A stretch of 64,000 nt of DNA from Galbibacter sp. BG1 (lineage in GTDB: Bacteria > Bacteroidota > Bacteroidia > Flavobacteriales > Flavobacteriaceae): the NCBI RefSeq assembly GCF_013391805.1, contig NZ_CP058364.1:1550501-1614500 (forward strand). Direction: 5' to 3'. Both the position numbers and the translations under genes were made by a program. The notes beneath the pieces were generated by a model, which saw only the letters and a list, made by a program, of their open reading frames with translations, did no database searches and was not told the DNA's origin. Shown in pieces: positions 52,907 to 62,376 of this stretch (position 1 is the stretch's first letter; each line of letters opens with the position of its first letter).

Positions 52907-55900
52907 ATGTTAAAAGTATTTATAGAAAGGCCGGTATTATCTACCGTAATATCTATTGTAATTACCGTTATAGGGGTGCTGGGGGTACTCACGCTTCCGG
53001 TAACACAATATCCAGATATCGCCCCACCAACGGTACAGGTAACAGCATCTTATCCTGGTGCCAATGCAGAAACAATCTTAGAAAGTGTAATTGTGCCCAT
53101 TGAAGAACAAATCAATGGGGTAGAGGGGATGACCTACATCACTTCCACCGCCAGTAACGATGGTAGCGCATCTATTACTGTTTATTTTGAACAAGGATAC
53201 GATCCCGATATTGCGGCTGTAAACGTTCAAAACAGGGTGGCGCGTGCGAATGCTGTTTTGCCTTCCGAAGTAATTCGTGCCGGGGTAATTACACAGAAGC
53301 AGGAGAATTCCGCTTTGATGTATGTAGCGCTCTATTCTACCAACAAAGATTATGATGATGTTTTTCTTCAGAATTATTTAAATATCAATGTTCGCCCAGA
53401 GATTTTGCGTATTAAGGGTGTGGGTGCCGTGAATGTATTTGGGGCCAAAGAATATTCCATGCGGGTTTGGATAGATCCCGATAAAATGGCCAACTATTCC
53501 TTAACCAGTAACGATGTTATTGGAGCCATCAACGAACAAAGTTTAGAGGCTGCAGCAGGTTCTATAGGGCAGAATTCTGGAAAATCTTTTGAATATGTTA
53601 TCAAATATAAAGGGCGCTTTAAAACACCTGAGGAATATAATAGTATCATTATAAAATCTTTAGGCAATGGAAAGTATTTACGCCTTAAAGATGTTGCCAA
53701 AGTAGAATTGGATGCGTTTTCCTATGCTTCTTTATCGAGGTCGAAAGGATATCCAGGGATTAACTTTGGGGTATTTCAAACACCGGGGTCGAATGCGCAG
53801 GAAATCATAAACGAAATTTATGGCAAGCTGGATAAGTTGGAAAAAGATTTTCCAAGCGGCGTTGAGTATTTGGTGAATTACGACACCAATAAATTTCTTA
53901 CCGCTTCTATCGATAAGGTAAAGCATACTCTTATCGAAGCATTCCTTTTGGTGTTTTTGGTTGTTTTTGTCTTCCTTCAAGATGTAAAATCAACTTTAAT
54001 ACCTGCCATTGCAGTACCGGTAGCCATTATAGGAACCTTCTTTTTTCTGCAACTGTTGGGGTACTCGCTTAACTTACTAACGCTTTTCGCACTTATCCTC
54101 GCTATTGGTATTGTGGTAGATGATGCCATTGTGGTGGTAGAAGCCGTACATGCCAAATTGGAAGGGGGGTACGACAATGCGAGGAAGGCCTCCATTTCTG
54201 CCATGAGTGAAATCAGTGGAGCGATTATTTCGATTACTCTGGTAATGGCAGCGGTATTTATCCCAATCACCTTCATTCAAGGGCCTTCAGGGGTTTTTTA
54301 CGAACAGTTTGGGGTAACACTGATAATTGCGATATTAATTTCCGCAGTAAACGCACTTACTTTAAGTCCTGCCCTATGTGCTATCTTTTTGAAACCGCAT
54401 AAGGAAGAAGATAGGGAGAAAAAGAAAAGCTTTATTCAACGTTTCTATGCTGCCTTTAATGCAGGTTTTGAAGCAACGACACATCGATATACGAAATCCC
54501 TTGGTTTTTTACTGAAACACAAATGGATTACTGGAATTATTCTGGTAGCCGCCATCGCTGGAATCTTCTGGGCCAGTAACACAACGCCAACCGGTTTTGT
54601 GCCTACGGAAGATAGAGGGGTTATTTTTGTAAATGTGGAATTACCTCCAGGATCTTCCCTTGATAGAACATTCAATACCACGGAAGAGCTATACGATATA
54701 ATTGAAGATATTGATGGTATTAGAACGGCTTCCTTAATTTCCGGTAGTAATTTCTTTTCTGGTGCCGGAAGCTCCTATGCGCTTGGGTTTATCATTTTAG
54801 AAGACTGGGAAGAAAGAACAACAGATGCGACTTCCGTAGAGGGGATTACCGCTCAATTATACCAAAAAACGGCTGGATTAAGCGATGCAAAATTGATATT
54901 TTTCCAACCACCGAGTATTCCTGGTTTTGGTTCTTCGGAAGGGTTTGAAGTGCAGTTATTAGATCGTGCAGCACATTCCTTAAAGGATTTGGATAAGGTT
55001 GCCGGTGATTTCGCCAGTGCTTTAATGCAAAATCCGGAAATAGGTTTTGCCAATAATTCTTTTAATACCAACTTCCCACAGTTGGAAATGGATATAAACA
55101 TTGCCAAAGCCAAGGAAGCTGGAATTTCCGTAAACGATATTATTTCTACGCTCCAAGGTTATATAGGAGGGTTTTATGCGGCAGATTTTAGTAGGTTTGG
55201 TAAGCAATATCGGGTGTTTGTGCAGTCGGAACCAGAGGATAGGTCAGAAATAAGTAGTTTGAACAGTATTTACGTAAGAAATGCCGATGGGGAAATGGCA
55301 CCCGTTTCCTCTTTCGTAACTTTAAAAAGAGTGTACGGTCCGCAGTCGGTAAATCGGTTTAACTTGTTCAATGCGGTAACCATTAACGGTTCTGCTGCTC
55401 CTGGGTTTAGTTCTGGGGATGCCATTAGCACCATTAATAAAGTTGCAGGGGAAACCTTGCCGAATAATTATGAGATAGCTTATTCCGGCTTAACAAGGGA
55501 GGAAATTGCCTCTACAGGTCAATCTGGACTTATTTTTGCTTTGAGTATTCTTTTTGTATACTTCTTTTTATCGGCACAATACGAGAGTTATATCCTACCA
55601 TTTGCCATCCTTTTATCTTTACCTATTGGGGTTATGGGGGCCTTTATAACCACTAAATTTGCCGGATTGCAGAATAACATATATTTCCAAATTGCCCTTA
55701 TAATGTTAGTGGGGCTGTTGGCAAAAAATGCCATTCTTATTGTGGAATTTGCCTTACAACGAAGGAGACAAGGAGTGCCCTTACTGGAAGCTGCCATAGA
55801 AGGGGCACGGGTTCGTTTGCGTCCTATTTTAATGACTTCCTTTGCGTTTATACTCGGTTTAATGCCATTGGTGTTGGCAAATGGAGTGGGTGCAGAAGGT

Positions 55901-56059
55901 AATAATTCCATAGGTACTGGAGCGGCAGGAGGAATGCTTATCGGTACAGTTTTAGGGGTTTTTGTAATACCTGTTTTGTTTGTTGTATTCCAATGGCTGC
56001 AGGAAAGAATTACCGGAGCTCCAGAGCCTAAAGTTGAACAAGATAATAGCGCAGAGTAG
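52907..56059 (+). CDS. RND efflux permease (AcrB-like, HAE-1)
   Basis: Proton-driven multidrug pump of 1050 residues. Typical layout: TM1 at the N-terminus (VFIERPVLSTVISIVITVIG), PN/PC porter domains, TM2-6 with the TM4 proton-relay DD in AIGIVVDDAIVVVE, a second large periplasmic loop, and TM8-12 with VGLLAKNAILIVEF carrying the relay lysine. Hydrophobe/amphiphile efflux class; drugs not predictable. Central gene of the operon. Confidence 0.95.
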   Translation: MLKVFIERPVLSTVISIVITVIGVLGVLTLPVTQYPDIAPPTVQVTASYPGANAETILESVIVPIEEQINGVEGMTYITSTASNDGSASITVYFEQGYDPDIAAVNVQNRVARANAVLPSEVIRAGVITQKQENSALMYVALYSTNKDYDDVFLQNYLNINVRPEILRIKGVGAVNVFGAKEYSMRVWIDPDKMANYSLTSNDVIGAINEQSLEAAAGSIGQNSGKSFEYVIKYKGRFKTPEEYNSIIIKSLGNGKYLRLKDVAKVELDAFSYASLSRSKGYPGINFGVFQTPGSNAQEIINEIYGKLDKLEKDFPSGVEYLVNYDTNKFLTASIDKVKHTLIEAFLLVFLVVFVFLQDVKSTLIPAIAVPVAIIGTFFFLQLLGYSLNLLTLFALILAIGIVVDDAIVVVEAVHAKLEGGYDNARKASISAMSEISGAIISITLVMAAVFIPITFIQGPSGVFYEQFGVTLIIAILISAVNALTLSPALCAIFLKPHKEEDREKKKSFIQRFYAAFNAGFEATTHRYTKSLGFLLKHKWITGIILVAAIAGIFWASNTTPTGFVPTEDRGVIFVNVELPPGSSLDRTFNTTEELYDIIEDIDGIRTASLISGSNFFSGAGSSYALGFIILEDWEERTTDATSVEGITAQLYQKTAGLSDAKLIFFQPPSIPGFGSSEGFEVQLLDRAAHSLKDLDKVAGDFASALMQNPEIGFANNSFNTNFPQLEMDINIAKAKEAGISVNDIISTLQGYIGGFYAADFSRFGKQYRVFVQSEPEDRSEISSLNSIYVRNADGEMAPVSSFVTLKRVYGPQSVNRFNLFNAVTINGSAAPGFSSGDAISTINKVAGETLPNNYEIAYSGLTREEIASTGQSGLIFALSILFVYFFLSAQYESYILPFAILLSLPIGVMGAFITTKFAGLQNNIYFQIALIMLVGLLAKNAILIVEFALQRRRQGVPLLEAAIEGARVRLRPILMTSFAFILGLMPLVLANGVGAEGNNSIGTGAAGGMLIGTVLGVFVIPVLFVVFQWLQERITGAPEPKVEQDNSAE

Positions 56060-56060
56060 C

Positions 56061-57461
56061 ATGATGAATTTAAATAAACATAGTATAGTATTAATTATTT
56101 GTGTTCCTCTAATGTTACAATCTTGCTTTGTAGCTAAAAATTATGAAAGGCCGGAAGTAGAAACAGATGATTTATATAGAACCGATAAAATTACCACAGA
56201 CAGTACCTCTATCGGGATGGTTTCTTGGCGGGCGTTGTTTCAAGATCCTATTTTGGAACGGCATATCGATACCGCTTTGGCTAATAATTTGGATATAAGA
56301 ATTGCGGTTCAGCAAATTTTAGCTGCGGAAGCTTACTTAAAGCAGGGTAAGGCAGGGAATTATCCTACCTTGGGCATTAATGCCGACGTAACCCGTCAGG
56401 TAAATTCAGAAAACAGTCAATTTGGAAGTATTTTCAGTGAACCCATTGAGCAGTACAACCTAAGTGCGAACCTTTCGTGGGAAGCAGATATCTGGGGGAA
56501 AATAAGAAGCGATAAACGTGCTTTTGAAGCCACTTACCTGCAGAGTATTGAAGCCCATAAAGCGGTTAAAACCGAGTTGGTAGCTTCTGTAGCTTCTGCC
56601 TATTACCAATTATTGTCGTTGGATGAGCAATTGAGGGTAACCGAAGAAACCATTACCACCAGGGCACAAAGTTTGGAAACAGCAAAAGCATTAAAAAATG
56701 CTGGAATGCTCACAGAAGTGGCAGTACAGCAAACGGCGGCTCAACTTTATAACGCACAAGCCATTAAAATCGATTTGGAGAATGAGATTAAATTATTGGA
56801 GAATACGTTTTCCATTTTGTTGGCTCAGCCTCCACAAGCGGTAGAAAGAACCAGCTTGGAAGAACAGGAGCTTACTTCCGATTTGGTGGTAGGTGTTCCT
56901 TATCTCTTATTGCAAAATCGTCCCGATGTAGCGGCGGCAGAATACAATCTTAGAAATGCCTTTGAGCTTACTAACGTGGCGAGAAGCAGTTTTTACCCTT
57001 CCGTAACCTTGAGCGCAACAGCCGGATTTCAAAGTTTGCAATTCGATAATTGGTTGGATGCGAGTTCTATTTTTAATACCCTAATTGGAGGTCTTATGCA
57101 ACCAGTTTTAAACGGGAGAAGGATTAGAACTCAATATGAAGTTTCTCAAGCACAGCAGGAGCAGGCGTTACTCAATTACAAAAAAGCATTGTTGGTGGCT
57201 GGCCGTGAGGTTTCAGATGCTTTGTATAGGTACGATGCGGCTTCAGAAAAAATTGAAGTACGAGAAAGGGAATACGAAGCCTACAATAAAGCAACCGAAT
57301 TTTCTAAAGAATTATTAAAACAAGGATTGGCAAACTATTTAGAAGTGCTAACAGCTCAAGAAAACGAACTTAACTCGGAGTTGCTCCTTGTTGAAAATAA
57401 ATATGTAAAGCTAAATGCCGTGGTTACCCTTTACCAAGCACTAGGTGGAGGGTGGCAATAG
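56061..57461 (+). CDS. Outer-membrane efflux channel (TolC/OprM-like lipoprotein)
   Basis: NodT-type outer-membrane factor of 466 residues, starting MMNLNKHSIVLIICVPLMLQ one base after the permease stop; an upstream in-frame TTG inside the permease gene is rejected. Lipobox cysteine at residue 22 (LMLQSC). Two OEP repeats: ALANNLDIRIAVQQI ... NLSWEADIWGKIRSDKRAFE and PYLLLQNRPDVAAAEYNLRN ... LTAQENELNSELLLVENKY. Completes the tripartite pump. Confidence 0.94.
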   Translation: MMNLNKHSIVLIICVPLMLQSCFVAKNYERPEVETDDLYRTDKITTDSTSIGMVSWRALFQDPILERHIDTALANNLDIRIAVQQILAAEAYLKQGKAGNYPTLGINADVTRQVNSENSQFGSIFSEPIEQYNLSANLSWEADIWGKIRSDKRAFEATYLQSIEAHKAVKTELVASVASAYYQLLSLDEQLRVTEETITTRAQSLETAKALKNAGMLTEVAVQQTAAQLYNAQAIKIDLENEIKLLENTFSILLAQPPQAVERTSLEEQELTSDLVVGVPYLLLQNRPDVAAAEYNLRNAFELTNVARSSFYPSVTLSATAGFQSLQFDNWLDASSIFNTLIGGLMQPVLNGRRIRTQYEVSQAQQEQALLNYKKALLVAGREVSDALYRYDAASEKIEVREREYEAYNKATEFSKELLKQGLANYLEVLTAQENELNSELLLVENKYVKLNAVVTLYQALGGGWQ

Positions 57462-57495
57462 TCATTTTTAAATTATACATATTACATTCATGGTT

Positions 57496-57522
57496 AATCC
57501 TCACTTCGGTGAGGATTTTTTT
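57496..57522 (+). terminator. Rho-independent terminator of the efflux operon
   Basis: AATCCTCAC-TTCG-GTGAGGATT with a stable TTCG tetraloop and a tail of T. Ends the regulator-adaptor-pump-channel operon. Confidence 0.9.
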
Positions 57523-57569
57523 GCTTTTTAGGAAAGAAAGAATTTAATTAGCAATCTAAACTATTTACT

Positions 57570-58265
57570 ATGAATGTTGAAAATTTATCACAAGAGCAAA
57601 TCAAGGTCGAGCAAGGCAGGTTTATGACCAAAGTTTATGGTTGGATGTCTGGCGCTTTAATTTTAACTGGTATTATAGCTGCTTGGGTAGCGAATACAGA
57701 AGAAATTGTAAATGTAATTTTTAGCAACCGTCTCTATTTTTATGGGCTCTTAATTGTAGAGTTTTTGGCAGTAGCTTATTTAAGTGCGGCTATCAACAAG
57801 TTGAGCGCTAATACTGCTATTGCTTTATTTTTAGGATATGCTGCGCTAAACGGATTGACTTTTTCGGTTATATTTTTAGCGTTTACAGCAGAATCTATAG
57901 CTACAACATTCTACATAACCGCTGGGACTTTTGGTGCTATGAGTATTTATGGATATTATACCAAAACAGACTTGACGTCGGTAGGGAATATTGCATTTAT
58001 GGGGCTTATCGGTTTGATTATTGCTTCGATAGTAAATTTATTCTTTCAAAATGAAATGTTGTATTGGATTGTTACCTATGCCGGCGTGTTAATTTTTGTT
58101 GCTTTAACAGCTTATGATACCCAAAAGATTAAGCGGCTGAATATAATTGGGAACGAAGGTACCGAAGAAGACCAAAAAGAAGCCATTATGGGAGCGCTTA
58201 CCCTTTATTTGGATTTTATTAATCTGTTTCTATTCTTGCTTAGAATTTTTGGTAGAAGGAAGTAA
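57570..58265 (+). CDS. Bax inhibitor-1 / YccA family membrane protein
   Basis: A 231-residue inner-membrane protein with seven hydrophobic segments, from WMSGALILTGIIAAWVA to LTLYLDFINLFLFLLRIFG at the C-terminus, the BI-1/YccA signature end. Family members include calcium-leak channels and FtsH modulators. Single gene after the efflux terminator. Confidence 0.92.
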   Translation: MNVENLSQEQIKVEQGRFMTKVYGWMSGALILTGIIAAWVANTEEIVNVIFSNRLYFYGLLIVEFLAVAYLSAAINKLSANTAIALFLGYAALNGLTFSVIFLAFTAESIATTFYITAGTFGAMSIYGYYTKTDLTSVGNIAFMGLIGLIIASIVNLFFQNEMLYWIVTYAGVLIFVALTAYDTQKIKRLNIIGNEGTEEDQKEAIMGALTLYLDFINLFLFLLRIFGRRK

Positions 58266-58284
58266 CGAGTATAAGGTATATTAA

Positions 58285-59178
58285 TTACATTTCCTTTTCC
58301 TGCTTTAATATAGCCTCAATTGTAGCTTCTAGTTTTTCTTTATTGTCGTAGATTGGGGCTAAATCAATAATTTCTACTTTTCTAAACTCCACAGGGTGAC
58401 TTTCACTTTGAATTGAAATATAGCCTTCTGTTAGTGGTTTTCCGTCTTGTTTTACTTTCGGATCGAAATTAGCAACTCCTTCCCCACCAATGGTTGGATT
58501 GTAATACTCCAGCACTGTTTCGCCTTCTAAGATATGTTTTACTACAGAATCTTTCAAAACTAAAAAGGTGCCACGTACCCATTGGTCGCCACGATAGGTT
58601 TTGGAAGAGGAATTGGTGCAATGAGGGGTAAATAGGGAATCTTTATAAATTACATTGGTGCCAGGCGTACAAAGGTTTAAAGTGGAGCGCTGTTCTTGGG
58701 AATCTAGCTTTCCGCCAAGAAACTGACCCTCGATGGAAATGGGAAAATCCTGATCTTTTAACATAGTTTGCGGATCTTGCCCATGCAGCATAGCGCCACT
58801 ATTTCGCCAAGCCCAGCCTTCACCATCGGCTATTTGGTTATCGACAAAACGATATTCTATGGCCAAGAAATAAGCTGAAAACGGTTTGTTATAGAACAGA
58901 TGTCCGTATTGGCGGTCGAAAACATCGTTGTAGCCGTCGTAGTTTACGGTAATGTTTCCATTTTTTACTGAAAAAGTATTGGCGTAATTTTCGCCTACCT
59001 CGTGTTTTGAAATTTTAGGGATCCAATCGCTTAAATCGTTGCCGTTAAAAAGTTGTTGCCAGTTTAATTCAATAGCGGCATCAACTTGTTCTACTGGCTC
59101 ACTATCTTTTTTTTCTTGGTTTTTACAATGGATAAAAAGAACTGATAAGGCCAATAAAAAAAGCTGATGTCGTTTCAT
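58285..59178 (-). CDS. DUF1080 lipoprotein (3-keto-disaccharide hydrolase fold)
   Basis: A 297-residue lipoprotein (lipobox SVLFIHC, Cys18). The DUF1080 concanavalin-like fold begins WQLFNGNDLSDWIPK and continues with DVFDRQYGHLFYN, SGAMLHGQDPQTML, SIEGQFLGG, and YISIQSESHPVEFRKVEI near the C-terminus. Known relatives hydrolyse 3-ketoglycosides in the periplasm. 18 bases downstream of the cytochrome gene on the same strand, likely an operon. Confidence 0.9.
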   Translation of the reverse strand: MKRHQLFLLALSVLFIHCKNQEKKDSEPVEQVDAAIELNWQQLFNGNDLSDWIPKISKHEVGENYANTFSVKNGNITVNYDGYNDVFDRQYGHLFYNKPFSAYFLAIEYRFVDNQIADGEGWAWRNSGAMLHGQDPQTMLKDQDFPISIEGQFLGGKLDSQEQRSTLNLCTPGTNVIYKDSLFTPHCTNSSSKTYRGDQWVRGTFLVLKDSVVKHILEGETVLEYYNPTIGGEGVANFDPKVKQDGKPLTEGYISIQSESHPVEFRKVEIIDLAPIYDNKEKLEATIEAILKQEKEM

Positions 59179-59196
59179 ATAATATGGTAGGATGAT

Positions 59197-59691
59197 TTAT
59201 TTAACGCTTCTAATGTATTCAACAATAGCTCGCGCTTCGTCTTCTTTTACATTCTGGTTTAACATAATGGCATTGTTGTATTCCTTCATCAATGCAATGG
59301 CAATTGGGTCTTCTTTTAGCATCTTATCTGGATTGATAATCATATTCATTACCCAAGAAGGATTTCTTCTATCTAAAACATCTTTTAAAGCCGGCCCGAT
59401 AAGTCTTTTGTCTATGACGTGGCAAGCAGTACATTTAGTATTGAAAATTTCTTTTCCTTTAGCCACCATTTCCTCATCTATCTCCGCAGGTAATTCCATT
59501 CCGCTAACAGGTCCAACTCCTTCGTTGTCCATATCGACTGGAGTTGCTGCGGTTTCTTCTTCTTTGCTCGATTTTTCAGGGGTGTTGGTCTGGTATTGAA
59601 ATTTTTCTTCTTTCTTTTCCTTTTTTCCATCACCACAACTTACAATGGCCAAGGCTAATAAACAGCTGGCTATAGTACCGTATAATTTCAT
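59197..59691 (-). CDS. Cytochrome c lipoprotein
   Basis: A 164-residue monohaem protein from ATG 59691 (MKLYGTIASCLLALAIVSC, lipobox Cys19); the longer in-frame start at 59781 would spoil the signal. An acidic/proline linker follows, then a class I cytochrome c domain with the haem site CTACH (KCTACHVID) near residue 88, IGPALKDVL, and methionine candidates in PDKMLKED and NAIMLNQ. Electron carrier outside the cytoplasm. Such cytochromes commonly accompany DUF1080 genes in Bacteroidota. Confidence 0.92.
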   Translation of the reverse strand: MKLYGTIASCLLALAIVSCGDGKKEKKEEKFQYQTNTPEKSSKEEETAATPVDMDNEGVGPVSGMELPAEIDEEMVAKGKEIFNTKCTACHVIDKRLIGPALKDVLDRRNPSWVMNMIINPDKMLKEDPIAIALMKEYNNAIMLNQNVKEDEARAIVEYIRSVK

Positions 59692-59819
59692 CTTTAAAGT
59701 TTTATAATTTATACCGCTAATATAAGTATTTATTACGCTTTTAGCGGACTGAAAATCTATAAAATTATATTTGTAACGCATTTCTGCCTTGGAGTGATAG
59801 AATGGTTTTTTAGGCTTTG

Positions 59820-60779
59820 CTAGAAAACAGAATTTAAAAATTCGATCGCCCTTTTCTCATTGTAATAAGTATTGTTTGCATCATAAAAACCAACGTGACC
59901 ACCGTATTTTGGAACCTCTAGAAATAGAGAGTTGTTTTCTTCGGCCTGCTTATATGGGTAGCAGCTTTTAGATAAAAAGGAGTCGTTAGCTGCGTTTAAA
60001 ATTAGGGTAGGGACTTTTATTGATTCTAATACCTGAAGCGAACTGCTTTTTTCATAATAGTCCAATGCATTTTTAAATCCGTGGGCTTGGGAGGTGTAGA
60101 AATCATCAAAATCTTTTAGGGTGATAATATTTTTTAAATCGCTATTGGAGATTTTATCCGGAAATTGTTCCTGTTTGTGTTTTAATTTTTGAAGGAGCGA
60201 TTTTTTGAACCGTAAGGCATACAGGTAATTTTTTGTTTTATGAATTTCTAGCATGGAGCCGTGCAGATCGCATGGGGCCGATACCGCTATGGCTGCTTTA
60301 ATTTTATTTGGAACTTCTTCTTCTCCCAAATATTTCAAAATTACATTGGCACCAAGGCTAAAACCTTTCAGTACAATTTCTGTATAGGGGAAGTTTTCAA
60401 TTAAATACTTTACCAACCAAGCGAGTTCTTGAGAGTCTCCAGAATGGTAAGATCTAAACTTTTTGTTCTGGCTACCGCTGCAGCCCCGGTAATTGAGGGA
60501 AGCTACATCGTAATTGTTTTTATTGAAAATTTTGGCGCTTCCTGTAACGTAAGGTCTTTGTGCATTTCCTTCAAGTCCATGAAGAATTACGGTCAATTTA
60601 TTGCTTTTGTTCTTGGAGTAGCTCCAATCGATATCCAAAAAGTCATCGTCGGGAGTAGTTATGGTTTGCCGCTCCTGTTCAACACCATGAACCTTTCTTA
60701 TTTTTCCGGAATAAATGGTAGAAAAGTGACCATTTTTAAATAGCAAGAGCGGATTGTAGGAAGATGTTAGTATTGGCAT
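59820..60779 (-). CDS. YheT-like alpha/beta hydrolase
   Basis: A 319-residue alpha/beta-fold hydrolase of the YheT/ABHD1 family (AB hydrolase superfamily). Motifs: VILHGLEGN (oxyanion), LNYRGCSGSQNKKFRSYHSG typical of YheT, the nucleophile elbow GFSLGANVILKYLG, Asp in LNAANDSFLS, and His in KYGGHVGF. Probable esterase; substrate unknown. Divergent from the thioesterase gene. Confidence 0.92.
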   Translation of the reverse strand: MPILTSSYNPLLLFKNGHFSTIYSGKIRKVHGVEQERQTITTPDDDFLDIDWSYSKNKSNKLTVILHGLEGNAQRPYVTGSAKIFNKNNYDVASLNYRGCSGSQNKKFRSYHSGDSQELAWLVKYLIENFPYTEIVLKGFSLGANVILKYLGEEEVPNKIKAAIAVSAPCDLHGSMLEIHKTKNYLYALRFKKSLLQKLKHKQEQFPDKISNSDLKNIITLKDFDDFYTSQAHGFKNALDYYEKSSSLQVLESIKVPTLILNAANDSFLSKSCYPYKQAEENNSLFLEVPKYGGHVGFYDANNTYYNEKRAIEFLNSVF

Positions 60780-60807
60780 ATAAGGTGGTAATTCGGTAAA
60801 TACGTTA

Positions 60808-60829
60808 AATATTATGCGTGCATAATATT
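60808..60829. promoter_or_regulatory. 22-bp palindrome between divergent hydrolase and thioesterase genes
   Basis: AATATTATGC-GT-GCATAATATT, perfect 10-base arms. It lies just upstream of the plus-strand -7 element at 60836-60843 and 29 bases upstream of the minus-strand gene, so a bound protein could control both. Confidence 0.55.
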
Positions 60830-60835
60830 AGTTTG

Positions 60836-60843
60836 TAAATTTG
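60836..60843 (+). promoter_or_regulatory. -7 promoter element TAAATTTG
   Basis: Exact TAnnTTTG, 39 bases before the thioesterase start; the -33 region would fall within the palindrome. Confidence 0.5.
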
Positions 60844-60882
60844 TTTTAACAGATAGCTTAAAAATAACAAAACTACAGAAAT

Positions 60883-61362
60883 ATGTACACAAAAGAATTT
60901 GAAATACGTTGGAACGATCTCGATGCTAACAGGCATTTGGCAAATAAAGCTTATGTGGAGTTTGCCGCGCATACTCGAATGTCTTTTTTGGTGGAAAATG
61001 GTTTCGATCAACGTTTGTTGGCAAAGCTCAATATAGGGCCGGTAGTATTTTACGAGCATATTTATTATTTTAAGGAAGTTTTCTCCGGAAAACCGGTACG
61101 TGTTTCTTTAGAATTAAAGGGACTTAGTGAAGATGGGATGTTTTTTGAATTTCACCACAATTACTACGATTATAAAGGAAGAAATGTTGCTCATTGCGAA
61201 ATAATGGGGGCATGGATTGATCTTGGCTCGAGAAAGCTTATTGGTTTGCCTGAAGAGGCTTCAGAGTTGTTCGATAAGATTGAGCGGGCAAAAGATTTTC
61301 GTACGCTAACCAAAGAAGATACCCGTAAGTTCGCTAAAAAGCCGGTAGATTTACAGCAATAA
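60883..61362 (+). CDS. Acyl-CoA thioesterase (4HBT hot-dog fold)
   Basis: A 159-residue YbgC/FcbC-type thioesterase. The active-site region is IRWNDLDANRHLANKAYVEF, with the catalytic Asp at about residue 13. Hot-dog strands continue with GPVVFYEHIYYFKEV and MFFEFHHNYYDYKGR. Hydrolyses acyl-CoA or acyl-ACP in the cytoplasm; chain preference unknown. Confidence 0.9.
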   Translation: MYTKEFEIRWNDLDANRHLANKAYVEFAAHTRMSFLVENGFDQRLLAKLNIGPVVFYEHIYYFKEVFSGKPVRVSLELKGLSEDGMFFEFHHNYYDYKGRNVAHCEIMGAWIDLGSRKLIGLPEEASELFDKIERAKDFRTLTKEDTRKFAKKPVDLQQ

Positions 61363-61455
61363 AAGTACAGGTGTAGATTTCGAGATGCCTGAGTTAGAAC
61401 CTCTGGCATTCAGTATCACTTTTTGGAATAACCATCGATTATGAACGCTTAAAAA

Positions 61456-62376
61456 TTAATTACTGCTATTTCCTTCAGTGCTTATTTTTGGTTCTTTTTT
61501 TGTCTTTGTCACCAAATACACTCCCAAGAAAACAAGGCCGGCAGCAGTAACCCTAATAAAATTAAGCTTGTCTGCCCCAACAACAACCGCATATAGAATT
61601 CCTATTAAGGGCTGTAGGTAAACAAAGGCGCCTATGGTAGATGCTTTTAGTTGTTTAAGGGCATAAATATTCAATAGGTAGGTGGAAAATGTGGTTCCAA
61701 TTACTACAAAGGCCATTCTCCATATGGCATCAAAAGGGAGTGTAGTCCATTGTACTGCTTTAAATTCTGAAATGGTAAATGGGAAATTTATTACGATTGC
61801 AATAAGGAATACCCATTTCATTATGGTAAAAGAATGGTATTTGGCCACCAAAGGTTTTACCAATACTAGATAAATACCGTAGGATGTTGCATTTACAATA
61901 AAAAGGATATTTCCCAAAGCGATATTTGGCGCATTCTGTTGCATTTCTTGACCAAAAAGTACCAAGCCCAAAGCTCCTGCGAAGCCTAGTAACACCCCAA
62001 AAGTCCGTATAAAAGTAATTCGCTCCTTAATTAAAATCGCCGAAAGGATGAATACAATTATGGGCGTAATGGTAACAATTACCGAGCTATTTATAGGAGT
62101 AGATAGGCTTAACCCTTTAAAGAAAGACAGCATGTTTATAACCATACCAAAAACAGAGCAACTAATAAGCCTAGGCCAGTCCTTAGTATCTATTTTTTCT
62201 TTAGGACCCCAAACGCTAATGAGCCAAAATAGTGCTGCTGCCCCTGTAACGCGCAATAAGATAAAACCAAAGGGCTCTATGTAATTGGGCATTACATCTT
62301 TGGCTACGGTATGGTTTATTCCGTAGATAAGACTGGCGCCAAAAGCAGCTACTAAGGCTAAAATTCGTTTATCCAT
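61456..62376 (-). CDS. DMT/EamA-family permease
   Basis: A 306-residue inner-membrane transporter with ten membrane segments in two EamA repeats (first ALVAAFGASLIYGINHTVAK; second NILFIVNATSYGIYLVLVKP). Substrate unknown (metabolite efflux is common). Its start overlaps the stop of the ArsC-like gene by 8 bases, so the two are cotranscribed. Confidence 0.92.
   Translation of the reverse strand: MDKRILALVAAFGASLIYGINHTVAKDVMPNYIEPFGFILLRVTGAAALFWLISVWGPKEKIDTKDWPRLISCSVFGMVINMLSFFKGLSLSTPINSSVIVTITPIIVFILSAILIKERITFIRTFGVLLGFAGALGLVLFGQEMQQNAPNIALGNILFIVNATSYGIYLVLVKPLVAKYHSFTIMKWVFLIAIVINFPFTISEFKAVQWTTLPFDAIWRMAFVVIGTTFSTYLLNIYALKQLKASTIGAFVYLQPLIGILYAVVVGADKLNFIRVTAAGLVFLGVYLVTKTKKEPKISTEGNSSN

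Noticed and set aside
55980-56060. Extension of the outer-membrane channel into the permease gene
   Set aside because: It would bury the lipoprotein signal MMNLNKHSIVLIICVPLMLQSC inside the protein; start set at 56061.
61363-61455. Terminator between the thioesterase and the DMT permease
   Set aside because: ATGCC/GGCAT arms are only five bases with a long loop and no T run.
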